Of a stretch of DNA of 64,000 nt, positions 1-8,371 are shown one piece after another. Every line of letters starts with the position of its first letter. Positions within the stretch are counted from its first letter, which is position 1. The translations under genes and the position numbers were made by a program. This stretch comes from CAVXGU01 sp963761615 (lineage in GTDB: Bacteria; Acidobacteriota; Vicinamibacteria; Vicinamibacterales; CAVVIG01). Where the stretch lies: assembly GCA_963761615.1 (NCBI GenBank), contig CAVXGU010000003.1:2728001-2792000 (forward strand), in the 5' to 3' direction. Under the pieces are notes generated by a model, which was not told the DNA's origin, searched no databases, and saw only the letters and a program-made list of their open reading frames with translations.

Positions 1-2412
1 CTCCGCACGTCCGAGCTGCTGTCGGCCCACCGCTTCGACGGCGCCGAGCAGTACTTCACCCGCGCCATCGACTACGGCTACTCCTTCGATCCCCAGGAAG
101 TCATCGGCAAGTGGGGACATGACGCGATCGTCGGAGACTTCGTCCGGCTCATTCGCACGATCCGCCCCGACGTGGTCCTGACGATGAACATCCAGGGCGG
201 CGGCGGCGACCGCGCCCACGAGGCCACCACCATTCTGAGCCGCGAGGCGTACCTCGCGGCCGGCGATCCGACGAAGTACCCGGATCAGATCAGCGAGGGC
301 CTCCGTCCCTGGCAGCCGAGCAAGCTGTACGAGACGCCGAGCGGGGGCCCCGGCGGGCGGGGCGGGCGGGGCGCCGGAGTGGCCGCTCTCGGCGCCGCCC
401 AGGTCGACACCGCGATCTTCGACCCGGTGCTCGGTCAGACCTACGCCCAGATTGGCTTCGATGCCCGGAGTCAGCACAAGTGCCAGGGCATGGGCGGGCT
501 GCCGCCGCTGCCGGGCGTGAGCGGACGCGGCTTCGGCGGCCGCGGCGGCGGACGGAACACCTACGAGCTGGTCGAGTGCGGAATCGCCGGCGAAGTCGGC
601 AGGCCCGAGACCTCGATCTTCGACGGCGTCGACACGCGGCTCACGGCGCTCGCTCATTACGCCGGGGCGAATCCGCCGGCGGCCCTCGCCGCCGGGCTCG
701 CGGCCATCGCGCACCAGGCCGCGCTCGCCCAGCAGGCGTTCGACGCCGGCAACGACGCGGGCACGGCGGCGCCGGTCGAGGCCGGACTCGCCGCCCTCCG
801 CGATCTGCGCACGAAGCTCGGATCGCTCGGGCTCGACGCCGGGGCGCGCTACGAGATCGACTTCCGCCTGGCGCAGAAGGAACGTGACTACGAGAATGCG
901 GTGCTCGCCGCCCACGGCATCACCTTCGACGCGGTTGCCGACGACGGCCTGGTGATCGACGGGCAGCCGGTGAAGCTGTCGCTCGCGGCCGTCAATCACG
1001 GCGCGACGCCCGTCGGCATCACCGCGGTGTCCATCTCCGGGTTCGACGGCGCCGCCGCGTGCGCGCCGGGGACCGTGAGGCCGGGCGCCGACTTCACCTG
1101 CGCCGCGGACGTCCGCGTCCCCGCCGACGCCGCCCTGACGACCCCCTACTTCACCGATCACTACTGGGCGACGCCGGCCGATCACGCGATCGACGTCTTC
1201 GCGCCGGGCGTGCCGTTCGGCGTCCCGTTCCGGGCGTCGCCGTTCCACGTGACCTTCCGCGTGCGCGCCGGCTCGGTGGACGTCACCCGCGATCTCCCCG
1301 TGCAGTTCCGGTACGTCGAGGACGTCTACACGGGACCGAAGCGGATGGAGCTGAGCGTCGTGCCGGCGCTCTCGGTCAACGTCACACCGCGGCTGAGCGT
1401 GATCCCGGCGGCGGCGGGCGGATCGGCGCCGCCGGCGCGGGAGGTCCACGTGGCGGTCACCAACAGCACGAAGGGCGCTGCGCAGGCGACGGTCCGGCTC
1501 GAGGCCCCGGCCGGCTGGACGGTCGTGCCGACGACCGCGACGCTCTCGTTCACCCGGGAGGACCAGGCGCTGTCGGCGCGCTTCGAGGTGTCGGCGCCCG
1601 CCGGCACCCGCCCGGGCAACTACGAGCTGCACGCGACGGCGGCGTCGCCGGCCACCGGGAGCAAGGCGTTCGACAGCGGCTATCAGACGATCGAGTACCC
1701 GCACGTCGAGCGGCGCCAGGTGATCAAGCCGGCCGCCGAGAAGGTGGAGGTGGTCGACGTCAAGACGGCGCCGAACCTCAACGTCGGCTACATCGTCGGC
1801 GTGGGCGACGAAGTCCCGCCCGCAATTCAACAGCTCGGCGCGACGGTGAGCTTCATCCAGCAGGACGAGCTGGCCTGGGGCGACCTCTCGAAGTACGACG
1901 TGATCGTGACCGGGGTGAGGGCCTACGAGCGCCGCGCCGACCTGCGCGCTTACAACCAGCGCCTGCTCGACTACGCCGCGAAGGGCGGGACGGTCATCGT
2001 GCAGTACAACAAGTTCGAGTTCAACGACGCGCAGTACGGCCCGTATCCGGCGAAGGTCAGCAGCGACCGGGTTGCGGACGAGACCGTGCCCGTGACCGTG
2101 CTCGTGCCCGATGACCCGGTGTTCAACTTCCCCAACAAGATCGGCCCGGAGACCTGGGCCAACTGGGTGCAGGAGCGGGGGCTGTACTTCCTCGGCGACA
2201 AGGACCCGCGCTACGTCGACCTGGTGTCGATGGTCGACTCGTTCAAGGACAACCCCGGCGTGAAGCGCGGCGCCCTCGTCGAGGCCCACGTCGGCAAGGG
2301 CCGCTGGCTCTACCTGGGACTGGGGCTGTGGCGGCAGCTGCCCGCGGGGACGCCGGGCGCGTATCAGCTGCTGGCCAACCTGATCAGCCTGCCGAAAGCG
2401 CCCGCCCGGTAG
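1..2412 (+). CDS. PIG-L family deacetylase with NEW3 and ThuA-like domains (5' truncated)
   Basis: The reading frame is open from base 1, so the start and the usual AHPDDE zinc motif lie outside the window; 803 residues are visible. The first part matches PIG-L/LmbE zinc deacetylases (HDAIVGDFVRLIRTIRPDVV, then a GGGGDRAHEATT segment). A NEW3-type beta-sandwich follows around nt 1380-1660 (APAGWTVVPTT, APAGTRPGNYELHATA), then a ThuA/class-I-glutamine-amidotransferase-like domain around nt 1780-2390 (YDVIVTGVRAYERR). Two Gly/Arg-rich patches (nt ~345-375 and ~525-555) interrupt the first domain. The family removes acetyl groups from GlcNAc-type substrates; acidobacterial members are usually exported, but the signal peptide would be off the window. 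The substrate is not inferable. Confidence 0.85.
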   Translation, partial: LRTSELLSAHRFDGAEQYFTRAIDYGYSFDPQEVIGKWGHDAIVGDFVRLIRTIRPDVVLTMNIQGGGGDRAHEATTILSREAYLAAGDPTKYPDQISEGLRPWQPSKLYETPSGGPGGRGGRGAGVAALGAAQVDTAIFDPVLGQTYAQIGFDARSQHKCQGMGGLPPLPGVSGRGFGGRGGGRNTYELVECGIAGEVGRPETSIFDGVDTRLTALAHYAGANPPAALAAGLAAIAHQAALAQQAFDAGNDAGTAAPVEAGLAALRDLRTKLGSLGLDAGARYEIDFRLAQKERDYENAVLAAHGITFDAVADDGLVIDGQPVKLSLAAVNHGATPVGITAVSISGFDGAAACAPGTVRPGADFTCAADVRVPADAALTTPYFTDHYWATPADHAIDVFAPGVPFGVPFRASPFHVTFRVRAGSVDVTRDLPVQFRYVEDVYTGPKRMELSVVPALSVNVTPRLSVIPAAAGGSAPPAREVHVAVTNSTKGAAQATVRLEAPAGWTVVPTTATLSFTREDQALSARFEVSAPAGTRPGNYELHATAASPATGSKAFDSGYQTIEYPHVERRQVIKPAAEKVEVVDVKTAPNLNVGYIVGVGDEVPPAIQQLGATVSFIQQDELAWGDLSKYDVIVTGVRAYERRADLRAYNQRLLDYAAKGGTVIVQYNKFEFNDAQYGPYPAKVSSDRVADETVPVTVLVPDDPVFNFPNKIGPETWANWVQERGLYFLGDKDPRYVDLVSMVDSFKDNPGVKRGALVEAHVGKGRWLYLGLGLWRQLPAGTPGAYQLLANLISLPKAPAR

Positions 2413-2413
2413 C

Positions 2414-3628
2414 CTAGCGCTTCTGGCCTTTCCCGAACTGATCGCCGGCGCGCACGGGCGTGCCGCCGGCGAAATCGACCTCGAGCATCTTCTCGCTCTC
2501 GACCTTGTGCCCGGTCTCGTCCTGCAGGGTCGCGACGATCTGCTTCGTCTTCGTGTCAATCACATCGCCGGTGGACACGTAGGCCAGCGTCCCGTCGATA
2601 CTGAACGTGATCCAGCCGGGTTCGTCGCGCAGCTTCACGCCCGTCTTGTACGTCGGAGGCATGACCGTGGCGTCGAAGATGCGCACGTAGTCATTCCCGT
2701 TGTCGGAGATCCAGATCTCGCTCTCGTCGTGCGTCATCGCGATGCCGTGGCTCGGGATGCCGTGGACCGGTGAGTTTCCTGGCGTCACGCCCGGCACCGC
2801 AACGCGGTACAACACCTTGCCCGTCGTCACATCGGCCACCTGGAACCCGAGCAGATCGTTCACGTTGGCGAAGAGCAGCGTCTGCTTGCCGTTGAACGTG
2901 AACGGCCGGACCATGTCCTCGAACGGACCGATGTCCCGGACGATCTTGTTGGTCCTCGCGTCGACGACGGACATGAGCTTGGTGTCGCCTTCGGCTTCCA
3001 GATAGACGTGCGCGCCATCGTCGGAGTACTGGGTGTTGTGGGGCGAGCCCGCCTTGTCGACGGTCGTGATGAGGTCGCCCGTCGCGGCGTCCACGACGTT
3101 CCACTTCGGCGCGCCGAGCTCGGGCGCGAAGATGGTCTTCCCGTCGGGCGACAGCGCCAGTCAATCGGTGCCGTGGCCGTCCCAGTTCTTCTCCCAGAGC
3201 AGCTTGTCGGTCGTCAGGTCGAACGCCAGAACACGCCGGCTGGTCGACACGTAGAGGCGATTGGTGGTCGCGTTGGCCGCGATCCCCTTGATCGCCTCAG
3301 GTCCGTTGTTGCCCCGGCCCGCCCCGCCGCGCCCTCCGCGGCCGGGACCTCCCCTGCCCCGACCGCGGCCGGCGCGTGTAGACGGGGGCGCCGGCGGCAG
3401 CGCTGGCAGGGGGACGCGCTTGACGAACCGGTGGCCGTGATCGATGTCGAAGACCAGAATGCCCGAGCCGCCATAGTCGAGATTGCTGCCGCCGCCGACG
3501 CCCGGCAGGGCGGCGTACAGGTAGCGGTGCGGTTCCTGACTTCGTCCGACGGCGACCCAGACTGCGAGGGCTGCGACAACCGTCAAGGGCGTGACGAGCG
3601 CCCTCCAACTCGGGCCTTCAATCCTCAT
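2414..3628 (-). pseudogene. YncE-like beta-propeller protein interrupted by in-frame TGA
   Basis: Two pieces in the same frame are separated only by a TGA at 3163-3161. The upstream piece starts at ATG 3628 behind a good GGGAGG site (7 nt) and has an N-terminal membrane anchor/signal (LTVVAALAVWVAVG) and a Gly/Arg-rich insert (nt ~3303-3375). The downstream piece continues without loss as LALSPDGKTIFAPELG, a typical propeller blade. Homologous blades usually have Arg or Trp before this motif, so CGA to TGA or TGG to TGA would explain the break. YncE-like proteins are exported seven-bladed propellers of unclear role. It is convergent with the PIG-L gene (1 nt apart). A sequencing error is a real alternative to a pseudogene. 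Confidence 0.75.
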
Positions 3629-3731
3629 GCGTTCGCCTCCCGCCGCCTGTCGCGGCGCCACGAGAGGATATCCGAAGTCGCGGCGGCGGGACGGAACAAA
3701 CCGCTGGGCGCTGCGTCCAGGTACCTAGTGA

Positions 3732-3933
3732 GAGAGCAGGAAGGGCTCTCGGGAGGTGTAACGGCTAACCGGATGGTGCGCAAGTGGCGTTGGACGCCAC
3801 GCCCCTGACCAGACCTGGGATGGTTAATCCCCGAGCCCGAGTGGATGGGCCGAATGGCAGGGCCGGTCGCAGACAGCGCTCGACGCCACCAGTCGGCGGG
3901 AAGACGAAGCCGAGGCAGCCGCCTCGGCTTTTT
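3732..3933 (+). ncRNA. candidate structured RNA or leader with attenuator, unknown family
   Basis: The 410-bp divergent gap between the beta-propeller gene and the transglutaminase-like gene holds a series of strong hairpins on the + strand: GAGAGC/GCTCTC (3732-3750), a perfect 7-bp stem GTGGCGT/ACGCCAC with a TGG loop (3784-3800), GGGAT/ATCCC (3817-3831), and finally a 9-bp stem followed by five T (3908-3933). No convincing protein starts inside it. An intrinsic terminator preceded by ~180 nt of foldable non-coding sequence suggests either a small RNA or a cis-regulatory leader for the downstream operon. I could not match it to a riboswitch class I know; the 5' end is a guess. Confidence 0.4.
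3908..3933 (+). terminator. intrinsic terminator
   Basis: Perfect 9-bp stem AGCCGAGGC/GCCTCGGCT with an AGCC loop and a TTTTT tract. It lies about 105 nt upstream of the next start codon and no coding region precedes it on this strand, so it ends a non-coding transcript or acts as an attenuator. Confidence 0.8.
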
Positions 3934-3979
3934 GCGTGTACTGGGGTATTGCCGAGCCGGATGTGCTTGTGCCACAGTA

Positions 3980-3989
3980 TGTTGCAACA
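3980..3989. promoter_or_regulatory. 10-bp palindrome upstream of the 4039 operon
   Basis: Perfect inverted repeat TGTTGCAACA, 50 bp before the first start codon and downstream of the terminator. Its position suits an operator, but no regulator is linked to it and short palindromes occur by chance. Confidence 0.2.
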
Positions 3990-4038
3990 GGTCTGGAGCG
4001 ACGATGTCGGTTGTTTTGTCAGGAGTCGGCGGGCGTTG

Positions 4039-4494
4039 ATGCGGCGCAAGTGGGCGACGTTTCGAAGGCTGTCGCCGGCCGAGCGCCGGACGTTCTTCCA
4101 GGCCGCCGCCCTGTTGCCACTCAGCGTGGTGGGACTGAAGGTGGTCGGGTTCCGGCGATGGCAGGGAGCCCTCGCGCGTCTGGAGCCGGCGCAGCCGCCG
4201 CGGGCCGACACGCGCGCGGTCGAACGGGTCCGCGCGACGGCCCGCATGGTCGAACTCGCGGCAAGCCGGGGGCTGTCGAACCCGACGTGTCTCCCGCGGG
4301 CGCTGGTGCTGCGCCTGCTCCTGCGCCGCCAGGGCCTGGACGCGCGAGTGCGGATCGGCGTGCGGAAGCAGGGTGACGGCCTCGACGCGCATGCCTGGGT
4401 GGAATACCAGGGCATCGTCGTGAACGACGGGGCCGACGTCGGCGCGCGCTTCGCGGCGTTCGACGCGCTGAACGCCTCACGGCAGCCATCATGA
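4039..4494 (+). CDS. Transglutaminase-like protein of the lasso-peptide B2 (McjB C-terminal) family
   Basis: 151 residues. An N-terminal basic/hydrophobic segment (AAALLPLSVVGLKVVGFRRW) is followed by the Transglut_core3 fold with a visible catalytic triad: Cys in NPTCLPRALVL, His in DAHAWVEY, and an Asp shortly after (VVNDGADV). In lasso-peptide clusters the B2 protein is the leader peptidase; here no precursor, B1 or cyclase gene is seen, so it is an orphan member and its substrate is unknown. ATG 4039 follows an AGGAG at a long 13-nt spacing; TTG 4036 directly before it is also possible. The stop overlaps the next start (ATGA), so translation is coupled to the MBL-rhodanese gene. Confidence 0.75.
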   Translation: MRRKWATFRRLSPAERRTFFQAAALLPLSVVGLKVVGFRRWQGALARLEPAQPPRADTRAVERVRATARMVELAASRGLSNPTCLPRALVLRLLLRRQGLDARVRIGVRKQGDGLDAHAWVEYQGIVVNDGADVGARFAAFDALNASRQPS

Positions 4495-5897
4495 TCCTCA
4501 AGCAGTTCTATCTCAATTGTCTCGCGCACGCCTCGTACCTGATCGGCGACGACCGCACCCATGTCGCCGCCGTCGTCGATCCGCAGCGGGACATCGACCA
4601 GTACCTCGCCTTCGCGGATGCGCACGAGCTGCAGATCCGGCACGTGTTCCTGACGCACCTGCACGCGGACTTCCTGGCCGGTCATCTCGAGCTGCGCAAG
4701 CGCGTCGGCGCGACGATCTATCTGGGCGCGGCCGCCGAGGCGGAGTACCCGTTCGTGCCGATGAAGGACGGCGCGTCCGTGGAGTTCGGCGACGTGCGAC
4801 TGACCACCCTCGAGACACCGGGACACACGCCCGAATCGATCTCGATCCTGGTCTACGACCTCGCCTCCGACGCGACGACGCCGAAGGCCGTTCTCACGGG
4901 CGACACGCTGTTCGTGGGTGACGTGGGCCGTCCAGATCTGCGCGTGTCGCTCGGCTGGGCGGCGACCGACCTGGCGAACCTGCTCTACGACTCGCTGCGC
5001 AAGAAGCTCCTGACGCTGCCCGACTCGAGCCTCGTCTATCCGGCCCACGGGGCGGGCTCGCTCTGCGGCAAGGCCCTCGGCAAGGAGACGTTCTCGACGA
5101 TCGGCGAGCAGCGCCGCTCCAACTACGCGCTGCAGCCGATGTCGAAAGAGGCCTTCGTCGAACTGGTCACGGCCGACCAGCCGGATGCGCCGGCCTACTT
5201 CGTCTACGACGCGGTCCTCAACACCAAGGAACGACAGACGCTCGACGAGACGCTGGCGAAAGGGCTGACGCCGCTCAGGCTCGACGACGTGCTGGCGCGG
5301 CAGGCCGCCGGCGAACAGATCCTCGACACGCGGGACTCCGGCGAGTTCGCCTCCGCCCACCTGGCGAACAGCCTCAACATCGGTCTCGGCGGCGAGTTCG
5401 CCACGTGGGCGGGCACGCTGCTCGCCAGCGACCGGCCGATCGTGATCATCGCGGACCCGGGGCGCGAGGTGGAGTCGGCGACGCGCCTCGGACGCATCGG
5501 CTTCGATCACCTCTCGGGCTACCTCGAGGACGGCCTGCTCAGCCTCCGCTCCCGGCCGGACCTCCTCGAATCCTTCGACCGCCTCAGTCCACCGGTGGCG
5601 GCCGACCGCCTCTCCTCGTCGGAGCCTCCGCTCGTCGTCGACGTGCGGACGCCGCGCGAGCGCGAGGAGAAGCGCATCAAGGGCAGCCTCGGGCTGCCAC
5701 TCAACCACCTCGGCGAACACCTCGCCGAGGTGCCGCCCGACCGCCCCGTGCTGGTCTACTGCGGTGGCGGGTACCGCTCGACGATCGCGGCGAGCCTGCT
5801 GAAGCGCAGCGGCGTGCGCGACGTCGCGGAAGTCGCCGGGGGCGTCGCCGCCTGGGAGTCCGCCGGCCTGCCGCTGGAGTCGAGCAGCGCCGCCTGA
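4491..5897 (+). CDS. MBL-fold hydrolase with two rhodanese domains (persulfide dioxygenase-like)
   Basis: 468 residues. The N-terminal metallo-beta-lactamase domain has the metal motif THLHADFLAGH (His56, His58, Asp60, His65), as in ETHE1/Blh-type persulfide dioxygenases, which oxidise glutathione persulfide to sulfite. Two rhodanese modules follow. The first (about 275-350) has ADPGRE where the catalytic loop should be and lacks Cys, so it is probably non-catalytic. The second (about 375-460) keeps Cys424 in YCGGGYRS. The protein is likely cytoplasmic and acts in sulfane-sulfur handling. ATG overlaps the stop of the upstream gene, and the stop overlaps the next start (TGATG). Confidence 0.85.
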   Translation: MILKQFYLNCLAHASYLIGDDRTHVAAVVDPQRDIDQYLAFADAHELQIRHVFLTHLHADFLAGHLELRKRVGATIYLGAAAEAEYPFVPMKDGASVEFGDVRLTTLETPGHTPESISILVYDLASDATTPKAVLTGDTLFVGDVGRPDLRVSLGWAATDLANLLYDSLRKKLLTLPDSSLVYPAHGAGSLCGKALGKETFSTIGEQRRSNYALQPMSKEAFVELVTADQPDAPAYFVYDAVLNTKERQTLDETLAKGLTPLRLDDVLARQAAGEQILDTRDSGEFASAHLANSLNIGLGGEFATWAGTLLASDRPIVIIADPGREVESATRLGRIGFDHLSGYLEDGLLSLRSRPDLLESFDRLSPPVAADRLSSSEPPLVVDVRTPREREEKRIKGSLGLPLNHLGEHLAEVPPDRPVLVYCGGGYRSTIAASLLKRSGVRDVAEVAGGVAAWESAGLPLESSSAA

Positions 5898-6457
5898 TGT
5901 CCCTGCTGCCGTTGTGCCAGTGGCTCGCTGAAACGCGCGGCAGCATCGCCCTTCACGAATCGCTCCTGATGTATCCGCTGGTGGAGTCGATCCACGTCTG
6001 GGCGCTCGCGCTCTTCGTCGGCTTCGCGGCCCTGCTCGACCTCAGGCTGCTGGGTTTGGTGATGCCGTCCACGCGCGTCTCCGTCGTGGCCCGCCGCCTC
6101 CTCCCCTGGACCGTCGCGGGCTTCCTCGTGATGGTGGTCACCGGGTCGCTGCTCTTCTATGCCATCCCGGTGCGCACGTACCAGAGCGTCTGGTTCCGCC
6201 TGAAGGTAATCCTCCTCGTGCTCGCGGGCCTGAACGTCTGGGTGTTCCACGCGGGCATCTGGCGCTCGGTCGCGCGCTGGGATCTCGACCCCGTCCTGCC
6301 GCGGCGTGCGCGGGTGGCCGGCGCGGCGTCGCTACTCCTCTGGGCCTGCATCATCGTCGCCGGCCGAATGATCGCCTACGACTGGTTCGACTGCGACCGT
6401 CAGCCCCAGCCGACGCTGATTAACTGGGCCGCGGGCTGCGTGGTGGATCCGCGCTGA
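5897..6457 (+). CDS. DUF6644-type integral membrane protein
   Basis: 186 residues with about five hydrophobic segments, beginning with a conserved amphipathic start (LCQWLAETRGSIALHESL) and the segment VESIHVWALALFVGFAALLD, typical of DUF6644-like proteins. The function is unknown; these small membrane proteins often occur in pairs. It starts on the last base of the MBL-rhodanese stop (TGATG) and its own stop overlaps the next start in the same way, so it belongs to a tightly coupled four-gene operon. Confidence 0.75.
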   Translation: MSLLPLCQWLAETRGSIALHESLLMYPLVESIHVWALALFVGFAALLDLRLLGLVMPSTRVSVVARRLLPWTVAGFLVMVVTGSLLFYAIPVRTYQSVWFRLKVILLVLAGLNVWVFHAGIWRSVARWDLDPVLPRRARVAGAASLLLWACIIVAGRMIAYDWFDCDRQPQPTLINWAAGCVVDPR

Positions 6458-6930
6458 TGTTGTCCTTCGTCCGGTGGTGCGAGGCGACGCGGCTCGCCGG
6501 CGGCATCCGCGCATCCTACTGGCTGTTTCCGGCCATCGAAGCGGTGCATCTCGTCGCGTTCGCCGCCCTCGGCGGCACGATCCTGATCGTCAACCTGCGG
6601 CTGCTCGGCCTGGCCATGCGCGATCAACCCGCCGGGGCGATCGCCCGCCAGCTGCGCCCGTGGCTCGGCGCGGCGCTCGGCGTGATGCTGGTCACCGGCG
6701 TGCTGCTGTTCGTGTCCGAGGCCGTGAAGTGCTACTACAGCGATCCGTTCTGGATCAAGATGGAGTGCCTCGCCGGAGCGATCGTCTACACCTTCACGCT
6801 GCACTGGAAGATCGCGATCGCCGACGAAGCCCGGGTCGGCCGGCTGTGGGGGCGCCTCGCCGCCGTCGTGTCGATCGCGCTCTGGGCCGGCGTTGCCTGG
6901 GGCGGGCGCTGGATCGGATTCTCGGGGTGA
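6457..6930 (+). CDS. DUF6644-type integral membrane protein, paralogue of the preceding gene
   Basis: 157 residues, four to five membrane segments, with the same layout as the upstream protein (FVRWCEATRLAGGIRASYW, then an EAVHLVAFAALGG helix and a LRLLGLAM motif), so the two are tandem paralogues and could form a heteromer. Function unknown. Last gene of the coupled operon that starts at 4039. Confidence 0.75.
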   Translation: MLSFVRWCEATRLAGGIRASYWLFPAIEAVHLVAFAALGGTILIVNLRLLGLAMRDQPAGAIARQLRPWLGAALGVMLVTGVLLFVSEAVKCYYSDPFWIKMECLAGAIVYTFTLHWKIAIADEARVGRLWGRLAAVVSIALWAGVAWGGRWIGFSG

Positions 6931-6995
6931 TGTCCGGGGGTGGAAAGGGCGGGTGAGGCAGGTCGGGGGGGGCCCACCTGGCGTTTCTCCACCGG

Positions 6996-7025
6996 CTGTA
7001 CCTGCCGTACCTGCCCTACCTGGCC
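6996..7025. repeat. short nonamer tandem repeat
   Basis: Three degenerate copies of GTACCTGCC in tandem; one inverted partial copy (GGCAGGTC) lies at about 6959-6966. The array reaches into the last codons of the DUF6152 gene on the minus strand. Confidence 0.45.
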
Positions 7026-7450
7026 GGCTCCGTGGGATCCGCGCCGTCGCGCGGGGCGCCGGTGCCCGACGAGCCCAGGAACAGCTTGCGACCGTCCGGA
7101 TAGGTGATGTTGCGGCCGTTGGCGCGATTCGAGCGATCCTTGCTCTGATAACCGTCGACGACGATGACCGTTCCGATCTTCAGCGAGTCGCGCGTGATGC
7201 CGCGGCGCAGCAACGTGTTCGGCGTGCCGCCTTCGACCATCCACTCTTCCTTCGTGCCGTCCGGCCTGGTCACTTCCAGGTGAATCCAGGCGTGCGGGTT
7301 CACCCACTCGACTTTCGTCACCACGCCTTTCAGCAGGACGGGACGGTTCGCGTCGAACTCGGCGCCGAACGCGTGGTGGGCGCTCGCCGTCGTCGCGGTC
7401 ATCGCTGCGGCGAGCACCACGGCTGCCAGTCCGAACAGGGCGCGCGTCAT
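7016..7450 (-). CDS. DUF6152 family secreted protein
   Basis: 144 residues with a clear signal peptide (LFGLAAVVLAAAMTATTASA) and the family core HHAFGAEFDANRPV...VEWVNPHAWIHLEV. Role unknown, presumably periplasmic; members often sit beside a larger secreted protein like the one encoded just upstream. The start follows a strong GAGGAGGAGG site. The 10-nt gap to the upstream gene indicates an operon. The last ~12 residues (TGAPRDGADPTEPAR) are encoded in and near the nonamer repeat and may be a late addition. Confidence 0.8.
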   Translation of the reverse strand: MTRALFGLAAVVLAAAMTATTASAHHAFGAEFDANRPVLLKGVVTKVEWVNPHAWIHLEVTRPDGTKEEWMVEGGTPNTLLRRGITRDSLKIGTVIVVDGYQSKDRSNRANGRNITYPDGRKLFLGSSGTGAPRDGADPTEPAR

Positions 7451-7460
7451 CGCCTCCTCC

Positions 7461-8336
7461 TCACCGGGGCAACGGGTTCTTGCGGTACTGGCCGTACAGG
7501 AGCTCCTCGACGAACTCGACGCACTTGAAGTCCAGCAACTGCATGCCAGGGTCCATCCGGCGGTACAGCGGCATGCTGATCGACCAGGGCCGCGTGAAGA
7601 CCTCGGGGTCCTCGATGGTGGCCTCGTAGAGCAGGTGGTCCGGACTGGTCGGAGTATAGCGCTCGACGACGTGCAGCTTGTCGCTGTGGAAGTCTCCCGC
7701 CCGATCGAACCAGGTCTGATCGTTGAACCCCGTGACGTCGACGACGAGCGTGTCGCCGTCCCAGCGCCCCACGGACTGGCCCATCCACGAGTCGACCGGT
7801 GCGGGACCGGGATCGGTCAGATAGATGTTCCGGACCGCACCCGCGTACTCGTAGGAGAAGAAGATGGCGCTCTCGCTCTGGACGATCTGGAACGGATAGG
7901 GCATGTAGGTGGCGCGCGGCACCCCGGGCAGGTAGCACTTGATCTCCGGGTCGCGCTCGAGCCAGTGGGCCTGATTGTCCTTCTTCTGCGCGAGCGCCTC
8001 GGGCCGGTAGGGAATCGGGCCGCCCCGCACGACGCCGAGGCCGGGCGGAACCGAGCCCACCGCGCCGAGGGCGAGCACGGACGCCGCCGGAAGCGGGCCG
8101 TACGGGCCGTCGCGCAGCGCCATCGCCGGCTGGGCCATGTGGAGCGAGACGTCGTAGTTGGCTTCGTTCAGGGCCTGCCAGATGCCGTTGAGGTCCGGAT
8201 GCCCGCCCGGGCCGCGAGGCGCCCGATACGACGACGCCTGGCCGGCGACCGGCTGGCCGGCCGCGAGCAGCACGGCGGCAACGGCCGCGAGCAGCGCCGC
8301 CGCGCCCGAACGTGTGAACCGACACCGGTCTCGCAC
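7461..8336 (-). CDS. Conserved secreted protein, partner of DUF6152
   Basis: 291 residues from GTG 8336, which gives a compact signal peptide (RSGAAALLAAVAAVLLAAG) behind a GGAGGG site. A longer version from ATG 8381 is possible, but a promoter-like -10 overlaps that codon. The mature part begins HPDLNGIWQALNEANYD and contains GRWDGDTLVVDVTGFND and KCVEFVEELLYG, characteristic of an uncharacterised secreted family abundant in Acidobacteria and usually paired with DUF6152. No catalytic motif is recognised. First gene of a two-gene operon. Confidence 0.75.
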   Translation of the reverse strand: MRDRCRFTRSGAAALLAAVAAVLLAAGQPVAGQASSYRAPRGPGGHPDLNGIWQALNEANYDVSLHMAQPAMALRDGPYGPLPAASVLALGAVGSVPPGLGVVRGGPIPYRPEALAQKKDNQAHWLERDPEIKCYLPGVPRATYMPYPFQIVQSESAIFFSYEYAGAVRNIYLTDPGPAPVDSWMGQSVGRWDGDTLVVDVTGFNDQTWFDRAGDFHSDKLHVVERYTPTSPDHLLYEATIEDPEVFTRPWSISMPLYRRMDPGMQLLDFKCVEFVEELLYGQYRKNPLPR

Positions 8337-8371
8337 CAGGACTTGGCCCTCCGCCCGCAGTCGCCGGCGCC

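Noticed and set aside
3161..3163. Selenocysteine or recoded TGA
   Set aside because: The position is an ordinary propeller strand, not a redox site, and no hairpin resembling a bacterial SECIS follows it.
3870..3933. Cobalamin riboswitch
   Set aside because: GCCACCAGTCGGCGGGAAG faintly resembles the GCCACTG/GGGAAGG part of cobalamin riboswitches, but the B12-box and the rest of the core are not in order.
3640..4494. Lasso-peptide biosynthetic cluster
   Set aside because: Only a B2-type protein is present; no precursor peptide, B1/PqqD-like protein, cyclase or exporter was found nearby.
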